Below, one piece after another: positions 9,248-22,097 of a stretch of DNA of 64,000 bases; position 1 is the stretch's first letter; each line of letters begins with the position of its first letter. This stretch comes from Candidatus Altimarinota bacterium. Lineage in GTDB: Bacteria; Patescibacteriota; Gracilibacteria; BD1-5; UBA6164. Position numbers and translations under genes: made by a program. Location of the stretch: contig JACFNZ010000001.1 in NCBI GenBank assembly GCA_019454605.1, forward strand, positions 1 through 64,000, in the 5' to 3' direction. The notes beneath the pieces were generated by a model that searched no databases, was not told where the DNA came from, and worked only from the letters and a program-made list of their open reading frames with translations.

Positions 9248-11521
9248 ATTTAAAAATTCATAAAACATAGATAAATATACAATAAAGCAAAATAAAAAAT
9301 ATAATATAAATTTGTAATTAAATTCAAATCATAAATAAAGTATTTCCCAAAATATTATAAAAAATATTAATGTATTTAATAAAAATATAGAAAGCCAAAA
9401 TCTTTTATATTTTAATACATCAGGTAAAATAGTTTTTACAATAACTTTTAATAAAAAAGCTATTCATAACATAAAAATACTACTTCAAAACAATATAATC
9501 TCTAAAATTAATCCTTTTTCATAACTTGATACATTGAAAAAATTTAAAAAAAATACACTACAAAAAATTAAAGCTAAAGATATAGTATAAAATAAATAAT
9601 ATATTTTTAACCTAAATGGGAAGACTCTAGTTATATTTAAAATATTTGGCAACCTTTTTAGTTCTTTTAAAATATCTTTAAGTCAAGAGCTATTATTTAT
9701 ATTAAAAGATATATTAATAGTATTTTTATTTTTTTTATAGATAATTTTCTCTATAGAAATACCTAGTTTAAAAAAGGTATCTATTATATTATTTATAGAT
9801 AAATCATCTATTGTTTTTAAATTAATTTTTATAAATACTTTTTTATCTTTATCGTCTTTTGTATATATAGAAATCACTTTATTTAAAATTTTTTCAGTTT
9901 CAATACTTCAAATAGCTATAAAAAAATACATTTGTTCTTCATCTTTAAAGGAAAAAGATTTTAAAATATTTTGTCTAAATTTAGTTGGAATATTTTCAAA
10001 ATGTCTATATCACAGATTTTCTAAAGATGTATTTATTGTATATTTTCATAAATTTACTAGTTTTATTGTCGAATATTTTTTAAAAATTTCTTTAATTTCC
10101 TCTCTTGCTATTGATGTTTTTATATTAAAAAAATTTTCTATTTTATAATTTGTAAAAATATTTTTTTGCTTAAAAAGCTTTATTACATCTCAAGATTTTA
10201 ATTTAAAAAATGGGTCTAAAATCTCTTCTCAATTAATATTTGCCTTTAAAAAATATTTTCAATTTTCTATACTATACAAAAATGCATAATCAATTAATGT
10301 AGCATCTTTAGGTAATAATTTAATACTTTTATTTTCATCAAGACATTTTATATCTCAAATAATTATTTCATTTCAAAGATTTTCAAAAAATTTTTTTGTA
10401 TCTATAGTATCTTTAGTTCAATTTTTTATCCAGTTAGGTAATGATTTAAAATCTCACTCAAATCATTTATAGATAAAATGTGCTGCAAGTCATGTTTTAT
10501 TTAATAACATCATTTGATTTGATTGTATTTGAAACTCTAAAAATTCTCCATTTTCATCTATAACAGTTGTATGAATTGCTTGATATCAGTTTTTTTTAGG
10601 AGAAGATATATAATCTTTAAACCTATCATTTTTAGCAGTATAAATATTATGTAAAATTCATAAAACTTTATAAATATCTTGTTTATTTTTTGTAATAATT
10701 CTAAGTGCTAAAACATCATAAATATCTTTATAATCAATATTTTTTGCTTTAGTTTTTTTATATATAGAATACAAGCTTTTAACTCTCCCCTCTATATTAA
10801 TTATTTTTATTTTTTGTTTTTGTAATTCTTGTTCTATTTTATTATTTGTATTTATAATAATTTTTTTATGTTTTTCATAGTTTTTTCAAAATATTTTATC
10901 AAGCTTTTTATATTCATCTTCTTGAGTATATTTAAAACATAAATCGTTTAATTCATGTAAAAATTCTCAAATAGATAAAAAATTTGCTATTGGTATATAA
11001 ATTTCTTTAGTTTCTTTTGCTATACGATATCTTTTTTGTTTGGGCAAATGGTCAAGTGTTTTTAAATTGTGTAGTCTATCAACTATTTTTATTAAATATA
11101 TCCTAATATCATCTCAAATATTAATTAACTCTTTTTTTAAATTCAAAATATCTTTAGAATTCATATCAATAGTGTAATATAAATTTCAAAGCTTATAAAC
11201 TCATAAAACTATTTCTTTTATTTTAATTCAAAAATTTTTTTCTATATCCTGAGGTTTTATATCTTTATTATCTAAAACATCATGAAGTAATGCTCGAATA
11301 ATTGTCTTATCATCTGCTTCAATTTTAGTAAGTAAAATTGCTACATTTAATGGATGAATTATGTACAATTCTTTTGATTTTCTATATTGATTTTTATGAG
11401 CATTATAAGCAAACAAAAAAGCTCAATAAATGAAATCTTTATTATAGTTTTTATTATACTTTTCTATTTCAGTAATTAATTTATCATATAAATCTATAAC
11501 ATATTTCTCAATTTTTTCCAT
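9227..11521 (-). CDS. bifunctional-type (p)ppGpp synthetase/hydrolase (RSH) with C-terminal membrane helices
   Basis: A 764-residue RelA/SpoT homolog. In order it has an HD domain (YRKSKELYIIHPLNVA, LLHDVLDN, VDRLHNLKTL; about 38-160), then a synthetase with SLYSIYKK, IYDVLALRII and a KDYISSPKKNGYQAIHT block followed by FLEFQIQ (about 235-345). A TGS domain (about 395-460) and an ACT-like fold (about 560-630) come next. From ~635 to the end there are about four hydrophobic helices, which ordinary RSH proteins lack. The hydrolase HDxxED motif reads HDVLDN, so ppGpp hydrolysis may be weakened; the synthetase motifs look intact. It is monocistronic. Confidence 0.88.
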
Positions 11522-11602
11522 ACAAAAAGAAAATATATATTTAATATTAATTAAAATATATATTAACATAATTTAAAATAATTACAATAAAATAAAAAAA
11601 AA

Positions 11603-11631
11603 TTGTTTTTTTTTAAAAAATATGTTATAAT
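11603..11631 (+). promoter_or_regulatory. sigma-70-type promoter
   Basis: TTGTTT, 17 bases, then TATAAT preceded by TGT (extended -10). It lies 31 bases before the ATG of the small 11662 gene. Confidence 0.55.
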
Positions 11632-11661
11632 TTATATACAACTAAATCTAATAATTAATAA

Positions 11662-11871
11662 ATGAATCAAGAAAATAGCAATATAAATGAAATAAAAAAC
11701 AATCTAGAAGAGATACAATCTATAACTAGAGCTGATATTTTAAGAGTATTTTATGAAGAATACAATCCTTTCAAACAAATATTACAAATTTTATGAAATA
11801 ATGAAAAAAAACCTTGAGATATAGTAAATCAAATAAATCATACTAGAGAAAAATATAAAAGTCTAAATTAA
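11662..11871 (+). CDS. small hypothetical protein
   Basis: A 69-residue, mostly helical and charged protein of unknown function, with the central stretch ITRADILRVFYEEYNPFKQI and two UGA glycines (LGNNEKKPGD). It has its own promoter with an extended -10 and a strong terminator hairpin overlapping its stop. That argues for a real, separately transcribed gene. Confidence 0.7.
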
Positions 11872-11885
11872 ATTTAGACTTTTAT
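11857..11885 (+). terminator. Rho-independent terminator
   Basis: AAAAGTCTAAATT pairs with AATTTAGACTTTT, with T's following. It overlaps the last codons of the 11662 gene. Confidence 0.8.
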
Positions 11886-11930
11886 TAAAAAATAAATATT
11901 ATTACATATATATTTATTTAATAAAATAAT

Positions 11931-12158
11931 ATGAAAAAAACATTAATTTTAATATCTTTGTTATTTACACTAACTTCTTGTTTATCAAATAAAAACCAAG
12001 AAGTAATAAATTCTAATACAGAAACTTGAGGTATCTTAGAAAAAGTACAAGATAATGTTATTTTACCTCCAAATGAAAAAACAACAAAAACAGAAGAAGA
12101 CTTTTCAAAAGATTTACAAAATCTATTAAAAACTATTGAAGAAAATGAACAAAAATAA
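11931..12158 (+). CDS. small lipoprotein
   Basis: A 75-residue precursor. The N-terminus MKKTLILISLLFTLTSCLSN is a lipoprotein signal peptide with lipobox LTSC, so the mature protein is lipid-anchored at Cys17. The mature part is short, polar and Thr/Glu/Lys-rich with no known domain. Its last 14 bases overlap the start of the delta-prime-like gene. Confidence 0.8.
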
Positions 12159-12840
12159 TATTTTTTTAGATATTGAAAAAAAAATAAATTCTTGAAGTAT
12201 TTTTCAACCTATATTGTTTTTATGAGAAAATATTGAATTATTAAACAAAACTATTTATGATTTTATTATAGATATATTAAATAAAGAACAAATAGATAAA
12301 AATAGTTTACATTTATTAAAGGTTGATGATAAAAATATAAAAATTGAAATATTTAAAGAATTTATAAAAAAATCCTTTATAAAACCTAGTTTTAAATTTC
12401 AGTTTTTTTTTATTGAAGACTTTTTTAAAGCAACTCTTCAAACATTTAATGCAAGTTTAAAGTTTTTAGAAGAACCATGAGAACAAAATATAGTTTTTTT
12501 AACATCTTCTTCTATTTCTTCAATTCCAGAAACAGTATTATCGAGATTAAAAATAGTTGAAATAAAACAAACTCTAGTAAAAGTAAAAAATGATTTTTAT
12601 TTTGATTTGATAGACAATTATATAAGAAAAAAAGACACTAATTTAATAAATTATTTTTTTACAAACCAAAAACTTGAAATACATGAATATATTGATTTTT
12701 TAAACACTTTAAAAATATACTTAACGAGTAATTATTTAAATTTAGAATTATTATCTTTAGTAGATAATTCAATAAATTTAATAGAAAAAAATAATGTCCT
12801 TCCTAAAAATATTATAGATAAAATATTAATAAAAATATAA
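12145..12840 (+). CDS. holB: DNA polymerase III delta-prime-like clamp-loader protein
   Basis: A 231-residue protein. The segment FFIEDFFKATLQTFNASLKF followed by LEEPGEQNIVFLTSSSISSI and PETVLSRLK (about residues 90-150) matches the Walker B/sensor region of clamp-loader delta-prime/tau subunits. In that region a linker states that N-A-x-L-K-x-L-E-E-P and S-R-L are conserved. The P-loop region (PILFLGENIE) lacks the GKT lysine, as is normal for delta-prime, which does not hydrolyse ATP. The protein is short compared with the usual ~330 residues because the C-terminal domain is reduced. It overlaps the lipoprotein gene and is followed one base later by the prepilin gene. Confidence 0.75.
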
Positions 12841-12841
12841 T

Positions 12842-14254
12842 ATGAAAGAAAATAAGTTTTGATTTACACTTATTGAAATAATAGTTTGAATAAGCATTTC
12901 AATAATGATTATGATTTGAGTTTGAGCTTTTACATCATCTTGAATTAAAAATATAACTTTTTTAAAAATATTATTAAATCAATCGAAAGAAGAAGAATTA
13001 TTACAAAAAAATTTACTTGATATACTAAATAATAATTTTGAAGTTATTTCAAATTTTAATACTTGAATAATTCTAAAATCAAATAATTTCATATTATGAA
13101 AACCATTAATATATGATTTTTTAGTTAAAACTTCAACTTGAGAGTGCCAAAATGATTTAGATATAAAAACAAAATATTTAAGTTTAACAAATTATAATCC
13201 TTTTAATACAAATCCTATTTCTTCATTATTAACTTGAAGTTATTTAAAAAATGAAGTTTATTATAATTGAACTAAAATAGCTTGAAAATGATATTTTTGA
13301 GATAACTTTTTTGCTGGAATTCCCCAAACTGAATTATTATTAAACAATCCTTGATGATTAACTAGTAAGCTATCAACACATATTATTTCAGATACTTGAA
13401 ATAATAGAATTATTTATTTAAATTGATGAAAATCATACTCACTACTTGATGAAAATAATGGGATACTAAAGCCTACTTGAGTATATTATGATTCTAGCTC
13501 TTGATCTTTAATTATTTCAAACAAATTATGAACTGAAATTTTAAAATTAAAAAGTAGTCCTTGAACTGTAAAACCAATTGATATAATTTTTAAATCAAAC
13601 ACAGATTTTAATTTTGATAAATTAATACTTAATATAAAAGATAATTTTTTAATTTCTTGAACATATAACACTTGAAGTTTTAACTTCACTTGAATTACAA
13701 AAAGTATTGATGATACTGTTTCAAACACAACAACTTGAATAACTTATACTTTTTCTTGAAGTAAAAATATATCTAATTGAAATGATATTTCTATAAATAT
13801 ATCAAGTTTTAATTGAAATTTTGACTGAATTTGAAATAATTATATAGATCTAAATTTTTATAATTGAAATACTTTAGTTTATAATAAATTATTTTTTTAC
13901 GAAACAAACTCTGATAATGATATTTTCACTCTAACTGATAATTCTTTTGAAGTTCTAACTTGAAGTTTAAATTGAAATTATACTTATATAAGCAAGAATT
14001 TAGCTTGAGATTATTTAATATATGATTATATAAATAAAAAAAGATTAAATTTAACTTCTTGAGCAATTACTAGTATTGCTCCTCCAATTTTTGAAAAAAA
14101 TACAACAAATTATGATTTAAGAATAAAAGATTTTAAAACAAGTATTTCATCTTGAGTTTTAAATATAAAAATAGATTATTATAAAGTATTTGATTGTTTT
14201 AATGAAAAAGATAGTATAATAAAAACTATGTTAATAAAAAAAAGTATTAATTAA
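12842..14254 (+). CDS. large type IV pilin-like prepilin
   Basis: A 470-residue prepilin. The N-terminus MKENKFGFTLIEIIVGISIS carries the prepilin peptidase site just before FTLIE, with Glu at mature position +5. The hydrophobic assembly helix follows. The remainder is a very large beta-rich ectodomain, dense in Ser, Thr, Asn and UGA-encoded Gly, with recurrent TG/SG-W/N motifs. Typical major pilins are 130-170 residues, so this is a minor pilin or adhesin-like pilin. pilT lies at 50694-51794. The gene follows holB immediately and ends at a terminator shared with the opposite operon. Confidence 0.85.
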
Positions 14255-14263
14255 TACTTTTTT
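14237..14263. terminator. bidirectional terminator
   Basis: AAAAAAGTATTAATTAATACTTTTTT is a palindrome with A's on one side and T's on the other. It overlaps the prepilin stop and abuts the stop of the minus-strand MacB-like permease. Confidence 0.8.
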
Positions 14264-15521
14264 ACTCAAATCTCAAAGCATCTATAGGTCTTAATTTTGA
14301 GGCTTTCCAAGCTGGAACTATTCAAAATATTATTCACATAGAAACAGAAACTAAACTTGCTGTTAATAAAACATTTATTGAAAAAACAGCTGGCATTGGA
14401 GAGTATTTATTTATAAAATAAATTCAAATTAAAGAAACTCATAAAGCTAAAATACATCATAAAATACTTATAACTACTGATTCTGCTAAAAATTGCATTA
14501 AAATATCTTTTCTTTTTGCTCAAATAGCCTTTCTAATTCAAATTTCTTTTGTTCTTTCAACAACTGACACAAACATAATATTCATAATTCAAATTCATCA
14601 AACAAGGAGTGCAATTGATGCTATTCAAACTAAAAATAATTTCATTTGTTTTACTGTTTCATCAATATATTTTATAGCTTCATCGTTTGATTCTAAACGA
14701 AATTTTACCTCACTAGGAGAAAAAACTTCAGATAGTTTAAAAAGTAAATACAATACATTTTTTTTAGTATCTTCTATTTTTAAAATATCTTTAACATAAA
14801 TTGCTAAATTTTGAAATTTTGAAACTCAAAAACTACTTTGCAATGTAGTCATAGGAATTGAAATAGCATAATTTACATTCCAATCATTTGATTTATCTAA
14901 AATTCAAATAACAGTATAAGCATATCAACCTAACATTATTGTTTTTCAAATAGGATTTTTTCATTCTAAATCATATTTTACTAAATCATTTCATAAAATA
15001 GCTACTTTAGCATTATTTTTAAAATCTTTTGTAGTAAATCAATATCCTGAAACTACTTTAATATTTTTTGTTTTAAAATAATCATATGTAACTCAAACTA
15101 TCGAAGAATAAATAGTTTTTCATTCAAAATTAGTTTCTCATCCATAAGCATTTCAAGTTGCTAAAACAGTTTTCACATTTGGAACATATTTTTTTATCTT
15201 ATCAATAGTATCTTGAGTAAAAATTTCTTTTACTCTTATAGTAGGCTGACTTGTAGGAGTTTCACTATCTCAAGTTTGCATTTTTCAAATTCAAGGAGTA
15301 CCCACCTCTCCCCAATTTCATCATTCATTTGGAGTAATTGTTATAACATCGTTTGAAACTGAAAGATTTTCAAGCATTTGTTTTTTTAATCACTCTCACA
15401 AAGCAAGCATAATAGTTACAGATGCAATTCAAATAACAATTCATAAAGTACTAAGCGAAGTTCTTAGTTTATTTTTCCAAAGTATTTTAATTGCATATAA
15501 AAAATATTTTAAAAATCTCAT
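14262..15521 (-). CDS. MacB-like ABC transporter permease (FtsX fold)
   Basis: A 419-residue permease. The N-terminal MRFLKYFLYAIKILWKNKLR begins the family's first helix, followed by TSLSTLGIVIGIASVTIMLA. A large extracytoplasmic MacB_PCD domain (about 50-270) comes next, then three helices around MNIMFVSVVERTKEIGIRKA and IGAKRKDI, and finally PAWKASKLRPIDALRFE. Those motifs are diagnostic for the MacB/LolC/E type. It is the last gene of a three-gene minus-strand operon (adaptor, ATPase, permease) with short spacers. It therefore likely exports a peptide, lipoprotein or hydrophobic compound. Confidence 0.9.
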
Positions 15522-15541
15522 ATTATTTTCTTAATTTATAT

Positions 15542-16207
<666 letters not shown>

Positions 16208-16226
16208 ATCTTTTAATATTATAGTT

Positions 16227-18422
16227 TTAATACATTATCCCTCATCACATTCATCAATTAAAATCTTCTTGTTTAAAATTATTTGCATCAAAATTGATTT
16301 CTAAAACTTCATCTCAAACATTTATTCAAGAAATTATTTGAGTAACTCAATCTCTTGCTATTCAAGTTTGTACTACTTTTTTAATTTTTTTTCAATTTTG
16401 CTTAACTGTAACATAATTCTCTCAAGTCGATGGATCTTGCTCTATAGCCATAGTTGGAACTAAAACAGCATCATCTATTTTTTCAAAAACTATTTCTACA
16501 TTAGCACTCATTCAAGAAAAAATATTTAAATCTCAAATATCAATTACCATTTTTACTACATATTTTTTTGCTCAATTTTCATCAATAGGTTTTGTATCTA
16601 TTTGGTCAATAGTTCAAGTAAATACTTTTCCAGGTTGAGAGTCAAAACTCACTTGTCATTCAACTCATTTTTTAATTTTTACAATATCTATTTGATCAAG
16701 TTTCATTTTTATCTCAATAAGTTTTGGATTTATTAAGTAAATACTTTTATCATCTGTTGAATCAGTTGATAATTTATCTCAAACTTTTAGTGTATTTGTA
16801 GCAATATTTCAATCAAAAGGAGCAACTAAAGTGTAGTTTTTTAATTTTTCTTTTACTTGATCAATTCATATTTGTGCTTGATCTAGAGCATTTTGCAATA
16901 CTTTTATTTCGTCTGATGATTTTATATCTGAATATTTTTTTAAAAAGTTTTTTGAATTTATTGAGTAATCCACTTTTTCATTTTCAAGTGCTATTTTAGC
17001 ATCTTCTAAAGATTTATTATTTTGGTATTTTAAATCTTCTAAATCTTTGTTTAATGTTTTTATTGCTTCTTCTTTATCTTTTATATTTTCTTCTAAATCT
17101 TTTAGTTTTTCAGGAAATAATAGATTTAAATCATTAAATTCTTTTTCAAAATCAATTATCGATTTATCTAAATCCTTTAATTCTTTATTTAAATTCTCCA
17201 CTTTTATCCTTGATTTTTCTTCTAAATCTTTTTTTGAATCTTGAGTTTTTAGTTTATCAATATCTCAATCAATTTGTTTTTTTTGTGAGTCTCCAGTTGA
17301 TCTAAAAGAGTTTCACATAGATAAAAGTGATGAAATAACTCATTTATCAAAATCTTGAGTTTCAATACTTTCATTTGCTCATTTCGCTAAATTTAATCAT
17401 AAATCATATAAAGAATTTGATATTTCCTTCTCTTGAGAAAGTAGAGTCTTTAACTCATCAAAAGTAATTTTATTTTTATCTATTTTTTTAAGTTTTTCTT
17501 GTAGAGTTTTTGATCATCATTTTACTTGAAAATAATAATTTTCTACTAAATTTCTATAATTTATATTTTTAGCAGAAAAATATATATAATTAGAATTATT
17601 TGAAGATGTCTCTTCTCTATCTATATATAAAATTTCATTTAATGATTTTAAGTTTTGTAAAAAACTCTCTAAATCAGAGTCAATTTTGTCATACATATCT
17701 TTTGATAAAGAATCAAAATCTCTAAGTGATTTATCTAAAGATGTTTTTTCATCTAAAATACTTTTTTCTAAACTCCATTTTTTATCATCTAAAGTCTTTT
17801 TCTTATAATCTAAGTCATCTTTTTTATCTTGTAAATCTTTTGATAAATTAGTTTTTGAAACTTGTGATTCTTTTTTTAATTTTTCTAAATTAAATTTTTC
17901 TTTTTCTAAATTTGAAATGAGATCATTTAGTTTTTTATCATTATCGTATTTTAATTTATCCAAATTATATTTTGAATCCTCTATTTTTCTGAGTTGACTT
18001 TTTAGAGCAATTTCTTCTTTAAGTTTATCTTCTTTTGACATACTTAAAAATTTTTTATCTAAAGCTATTTTGGCATCATCGTATTTGATTTGAGCTTCTT
18101 TTAATTCATTTTCAATTAAGTTTGTTTCTAAAGATGCTAAAATATCTCAAGTTTTTACTTTATCTCACTCTTTCACTAAAACATTTTTTATAGTTCAATT
18201 TACATTAAATTTTAACTTTTGTTCTGAAAGTAAATTTGTTTCTCACATAACATTTATTCAAGAAGTTAAACTTCAAGTATAAGCAGGAGAAAAAATATCT
18301 TCTTGTTTTACTCAAGATGAAATATTTTTATCTTTTTTAAAAAAATAATTATAAGAATAATAACAAGATCAAACCAAAATAATAGCAAGTACAACAAAAA
18401 AAACAATACGCTTTTTACTCAT
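16227..18422 (-). CDS. HlyD/MacA-type adaptor with a greatly extended coiled coil
   Basis: A 731-residue membrane-fusion-type subunit. An N-terminal membrane helix or uncleaved signal anchor (about 4-28) precedes the first lipoyl half (NGTIKNVLVKEGDKVKTGDI). A very long Lys/Glu/Asp/Leu-rich helical region follows (about 115-530) with heptad spacing. The second lipoyl half is YTLVAPFDGNIATNTLKVGD, followed by beta-barrel and membrane-proximal domains to the end. MacA is ~370 residues, so nearly all the excess is coiled coil. The interruption near 270-300 (Ser/Asn/Tyr-rich) may be the hairpin tip. The C-terminus ends in a Gly/Met-rich tail. It is first in the operon. Confidence 0.88.
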
Positions 18423-18650
18423 AAAACAAAAACAATTATAAACTAATTCACTTTTAAAACTTTTTTAAAAAATAAAAGTGACAAAAAATTAATATTTTGT
18501 TTATAATTGTTTTTTGCGATATATCAAGAGTATAACTAAATATATTTTAAAATATTGCATTATTCCATAAAATATGATAAAATAATTTAAATTTTAAAAA
18601 AATATAAAAATATATATAATTTTAAATAATTAAAAAATTACTCTAATATT

Positions 18651-20564
18651 ATGCAAAATGAATTATTAAAAGAACTTATTAATAAAAGATATTCTTGAGA
18701 TACTATTTGATTTGAAAATAAAGATAAAATAGCTGAAATTAAGCCAAATAAAAACTCTATAGAAAAAGTGAGCTCAAAAGAAATTGAAAAAAATAAAGTA
18801 GATAATACTAATTTATCAAAAAAAGATGAAGATAAGATTTTAAAACAAACAGAAAAAGAATATAAAGAAGCTTTAGCTTATATAAAAGACTTAGTTGCTC
18901 CTGCATATATGAAAATTATGCCTGATAAAGTAAAAATAAATAATTTATTTGCTAAAACTTTTTTTGTTTATGCTTATCCAAATTTTTTAGAATGAAATTG
19001 GCTATCTCCTATAATTAATTGGGATACAAAATTTGATATGAGTTTGTTTGTTTACCCTATTGATAGTGCTTATATACAAAAATATTTAAGAAAAAGACTA
19101 ACTCAATTAAATTCAGAAAGATCTATAAATGCTGAAAAATGACTTGTTAATGACCCTTGATTAAATGCACAAATTCAAGATGTTGAAGAATTAAGAGAAA
19201 AATTAACAAGATGACAAGAAAAATACTTTCATTTTTGATTATATATAACAATATATTCTGAAACTGAAGATAAATTAAATAAAATATGAAAAGATATTGA
19301 AACAATTTTAGCTTGAAGAAATGTCTTACAAAAACAATCATATATGAGAGCTGAGGCTTGATTTATATCAACTTGACCTTTTGCTCGTGATGAACTTGGA
19401 GTTTATAGAAATATGTCAACAGGAGGACTTTCTACAACTTTCCCTTTTTCATCTTCAACTCTATCACATGATGATTGAATTTTATATTGAGTAAATACTC
19501 ATAATAATTCTTTAATTTTATATGATAGATTTAAATCAGAAAATGCTAATATGTGTGTTTTTGCAAAATCTTGAGGTTGAAAATCTTTTGCTGTTAAACT
19601 TGAAATTTTAAGAAGTTTAATGATGTGAACTGATGTAATTGTAATAGACCCTGAAAATGAATATAAAGCTTTAGTTGAAACTGTTTGAGGAACTTATTTA
19701 GATGTTTCTTTAAATTCAAGAGAAAGAATTAACCCTTTTGACTTACCTCTTTGAGTAAAAGATAAAGATATTAGACCTGGGGATTTGCTTCGTGATGCTA
19801 TAGTTAATCTACTTTGACTTATGAATTTAATGCTTTGAAAACTTAATTGAAATGAAAGTTCTATTATGGAAAAAGCAATAATTATTACTTATAACTTAAA
19901 GTGAATTACTTTAGAAGATGATGATATAAATTGAAAAGAAACCCCTACAATGAAAGATTTATATTCAGTCCTTGAAACTATGGATTGAGCTTTAGACTTA
20001 ACTCAAAGACTTGAAAAATATACTACTTGAATATTTTCTTGATTATTTTCAGAGTTAACAAATATTTCATTAAAAGAATGACTTCAAGTATTTTCAGTTA
20101 GAGATTTAGATGATATTTTAAGACCTACTGCAATGTATATAATACTTTCATATATTTGGAATAGAGTTAGAAGTTCAAATAAAAAAAGACTTTTAGTAAT
20201 AGATGAGGCTTGGAATATTATGCAACATGAAGATTCAGCAAAATTTTTATTTTGACTTGTAAAAAGAGCAAGAAAATATAATTTATGAGTAACTACAATT
20301 ACTCAAGATGTAGAAGACTTTTTATGATCTAGTTACTGAAAACCTATAGTTACAAACTCATCAATTCAATTACTTTTAAAACAATCCCCTGCTTCAATTG
20401 ATGCTTTACAAAATATATTTAAAATTACAGATCAAGAAAAATATATATTATTAAATAGTGCTGTTTGACAATGATTATTTTTTGCTTGAAGTGAGCATGT
20501 TTGAATTCAAGTCATAGCTTCTTATTATGAAGAGCAAATTGTTTCAACAAATCCAAATAGATAA
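18651..20564 (+). CDS. VirB4-like type IV secretion/conjugation ATPase
   Basis: A 637-residue ATPase. Residues ~60-130 resemble the N-terminal part of VirB4/TraC proteins. The Walker A motif is FAKSGGGKSFAVKLE (about 306-320). Later come Walker B RLLVIDEAWNIM (about 517-528), then a TTITQDVEDFLGS sensor stretch and a LLKQSP segment. These are characteristic of VirB4/TraC/HerA-FtsK motors. No other type IV secretion genes are in the window. Isolated VirB4 homologs are common in CPR genomes and have been proposed to drive DNA transfer or pilus functions; the role here is inference. Confidence 0.85.
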
Positions 20565-20580
20565 TTAAAAATTGATTTAA

Positions 20581-20618
20581 AAAAAAATTATATAAAATTA
20601 AATTATATAATTTTTTTT
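20581..20618 (+). terminator. Rho-independent terminator
   Basis: AAAAAAATTATATA pairs with TATATAATTTTTTT around a short AT loop, followed by T's. It separates the VirB4-like gene from the sugar transferase gene. Confidence 0.7.
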
Positions 20619-20626
20619 ATTTAAAA

Positions 20627-22096
20627 ATGAAAAAACATGAAATAATATTTTCATTAATTAAAGCTCCTCTTGATGCAATTATAATATTTTTTGCATTTTT
20701 TCTAGCAAGAAATTTAAGAGAAATAAATGATTTTATCCCTGGGATCCAACTTGAAAAACATATTTTAACAAATGAGTATTTAATTTATTTTGCCTTGTTT
20801 TGAAGTATACTTTATATATCAATTTTTTCAATACATAAACTTTATAGTTTAAAAATAAACTCATCAAAAATAAAAGAATTTCTTGATATAATTTTATATT
20901 CAATTTACTTTTTTTTATTTTATTCAGTTTTTATATATTTTTGAAAATGATTTTTTTATCAAGTAGAAATTCCAAGACTTGTAATTATTTTTACAACTAT
21001 CATTTGAGCTATTTGAGTTATTTTTCAAAGGATTATTTTAAATAAAATACAAAATATATTATTAAATAAAAAAATATTAAAAAAAAGAAAGATTATTTTA
21101 ATAACAAATAAAAGTGAAGCAGAAATAAAACATATTTTAAAAGATATTTCTCAAGCATCTATTTATGAATTAGTTTGATATATAAATAAAAATAAACTTG
21201 ATTCAAAACTAAAATATTTATGAGATTTAGATGAACTTTTAAAGATTTTACAAAAAAGAGAAATAGATGAAATACTGTTAATAGATAATATTTTTGATAA
21301 TAATCAATTATATAAAATATGGGATTTTTCAAGAATTTATTGAATAAATTATAGATATTTGGCAAATAGTTTCGATATAAATAAAATAAATACTGAAGTA
21401 TCTTTAATAAATAAAATTCCTGTAATTGAGATAAGAAATACTTCCATAACACCTTACTCAAGAGTTTTAAAAAGATCATTTGATTTAATTTGTTCTTCAA
21501 TTTTGATAATATTATTATTCCCTTTTTTTATAATTATTTGACTACTAATAAAACTTGAAGATTCAGGTGGCCCTATTATTTATAAAAATTTAAGAATTTG
21601 ACAATCTTGAAGAAAATTTAATTTATATAAATTTAGGTATCTAAGGTGGAAATATTGCATAAAAGAAAGTTATTGAATTGAAAATAAAAATGATGAAGCT
21701 TTAGAATTTGAGAAAAAATTAATTGAAAAAAATTCAACAAGAAAATGACCTTTATATAAAATAAAAAACGACCCAAGAAAAACTAAAATTTGAAATTTTA
21801 TAGAAAAATACTCAATAGATGAATTACCTCAACTTTTTAATGTGTTTTTATGAAATATGAGTCTTGTTTGACCAAGACCACATCAACCTAGAGAAGTTGA
21901 AAAATATGAAATATATCAAATGAGAGTTTTAACAATAAAGCCTTGAATTACTTGACTTGCTCAAGTAAATGGAAGAGATAATAATTCTTTTGAAAAAGAA
22001 GTAAATTTAGATATATTTTATATAGAAAATTTTTCTTTTTTACTTGATTTGAAAATATTTTTAAAAACTCTAAATATAGTTATTAACAGAAAATAA
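20627..22096 (+). CDS. undecaprenyl-phosphate sugar-1-phosphate transferase (WcaJ/WbaP type)
   Basis: A 489-residue enzyme that starts a surface polysaccharide on the lipid carrier. Four N-terminal membrane helices (about 15-145) and a CoA-binding-like soluble region (about 150-275) precede the catalytic bacterial sugar transferase domain. That domain has LKRSFDLICSSILIILLFPF, the proline-kinked re-entrant helix, EDSGGPIIYKNLRIGQSGR, KFNLYKFR and then IDELPQLFNVFLGNMSLVGPRP and ITGLAQVNGRD. It is complete and has usual length. The 7TM gene begins one base after its stop. Confidence 0.92.
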
Positions 22097-22097
22097 T

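Noticed and set aside
16866-18041. Separate minus-strand Lys/Glu-rich proteins of 111 and 174 codons
   Set aside because: They are pieces of the single 731-residue adaptor, split only if TGA is taken as stop.
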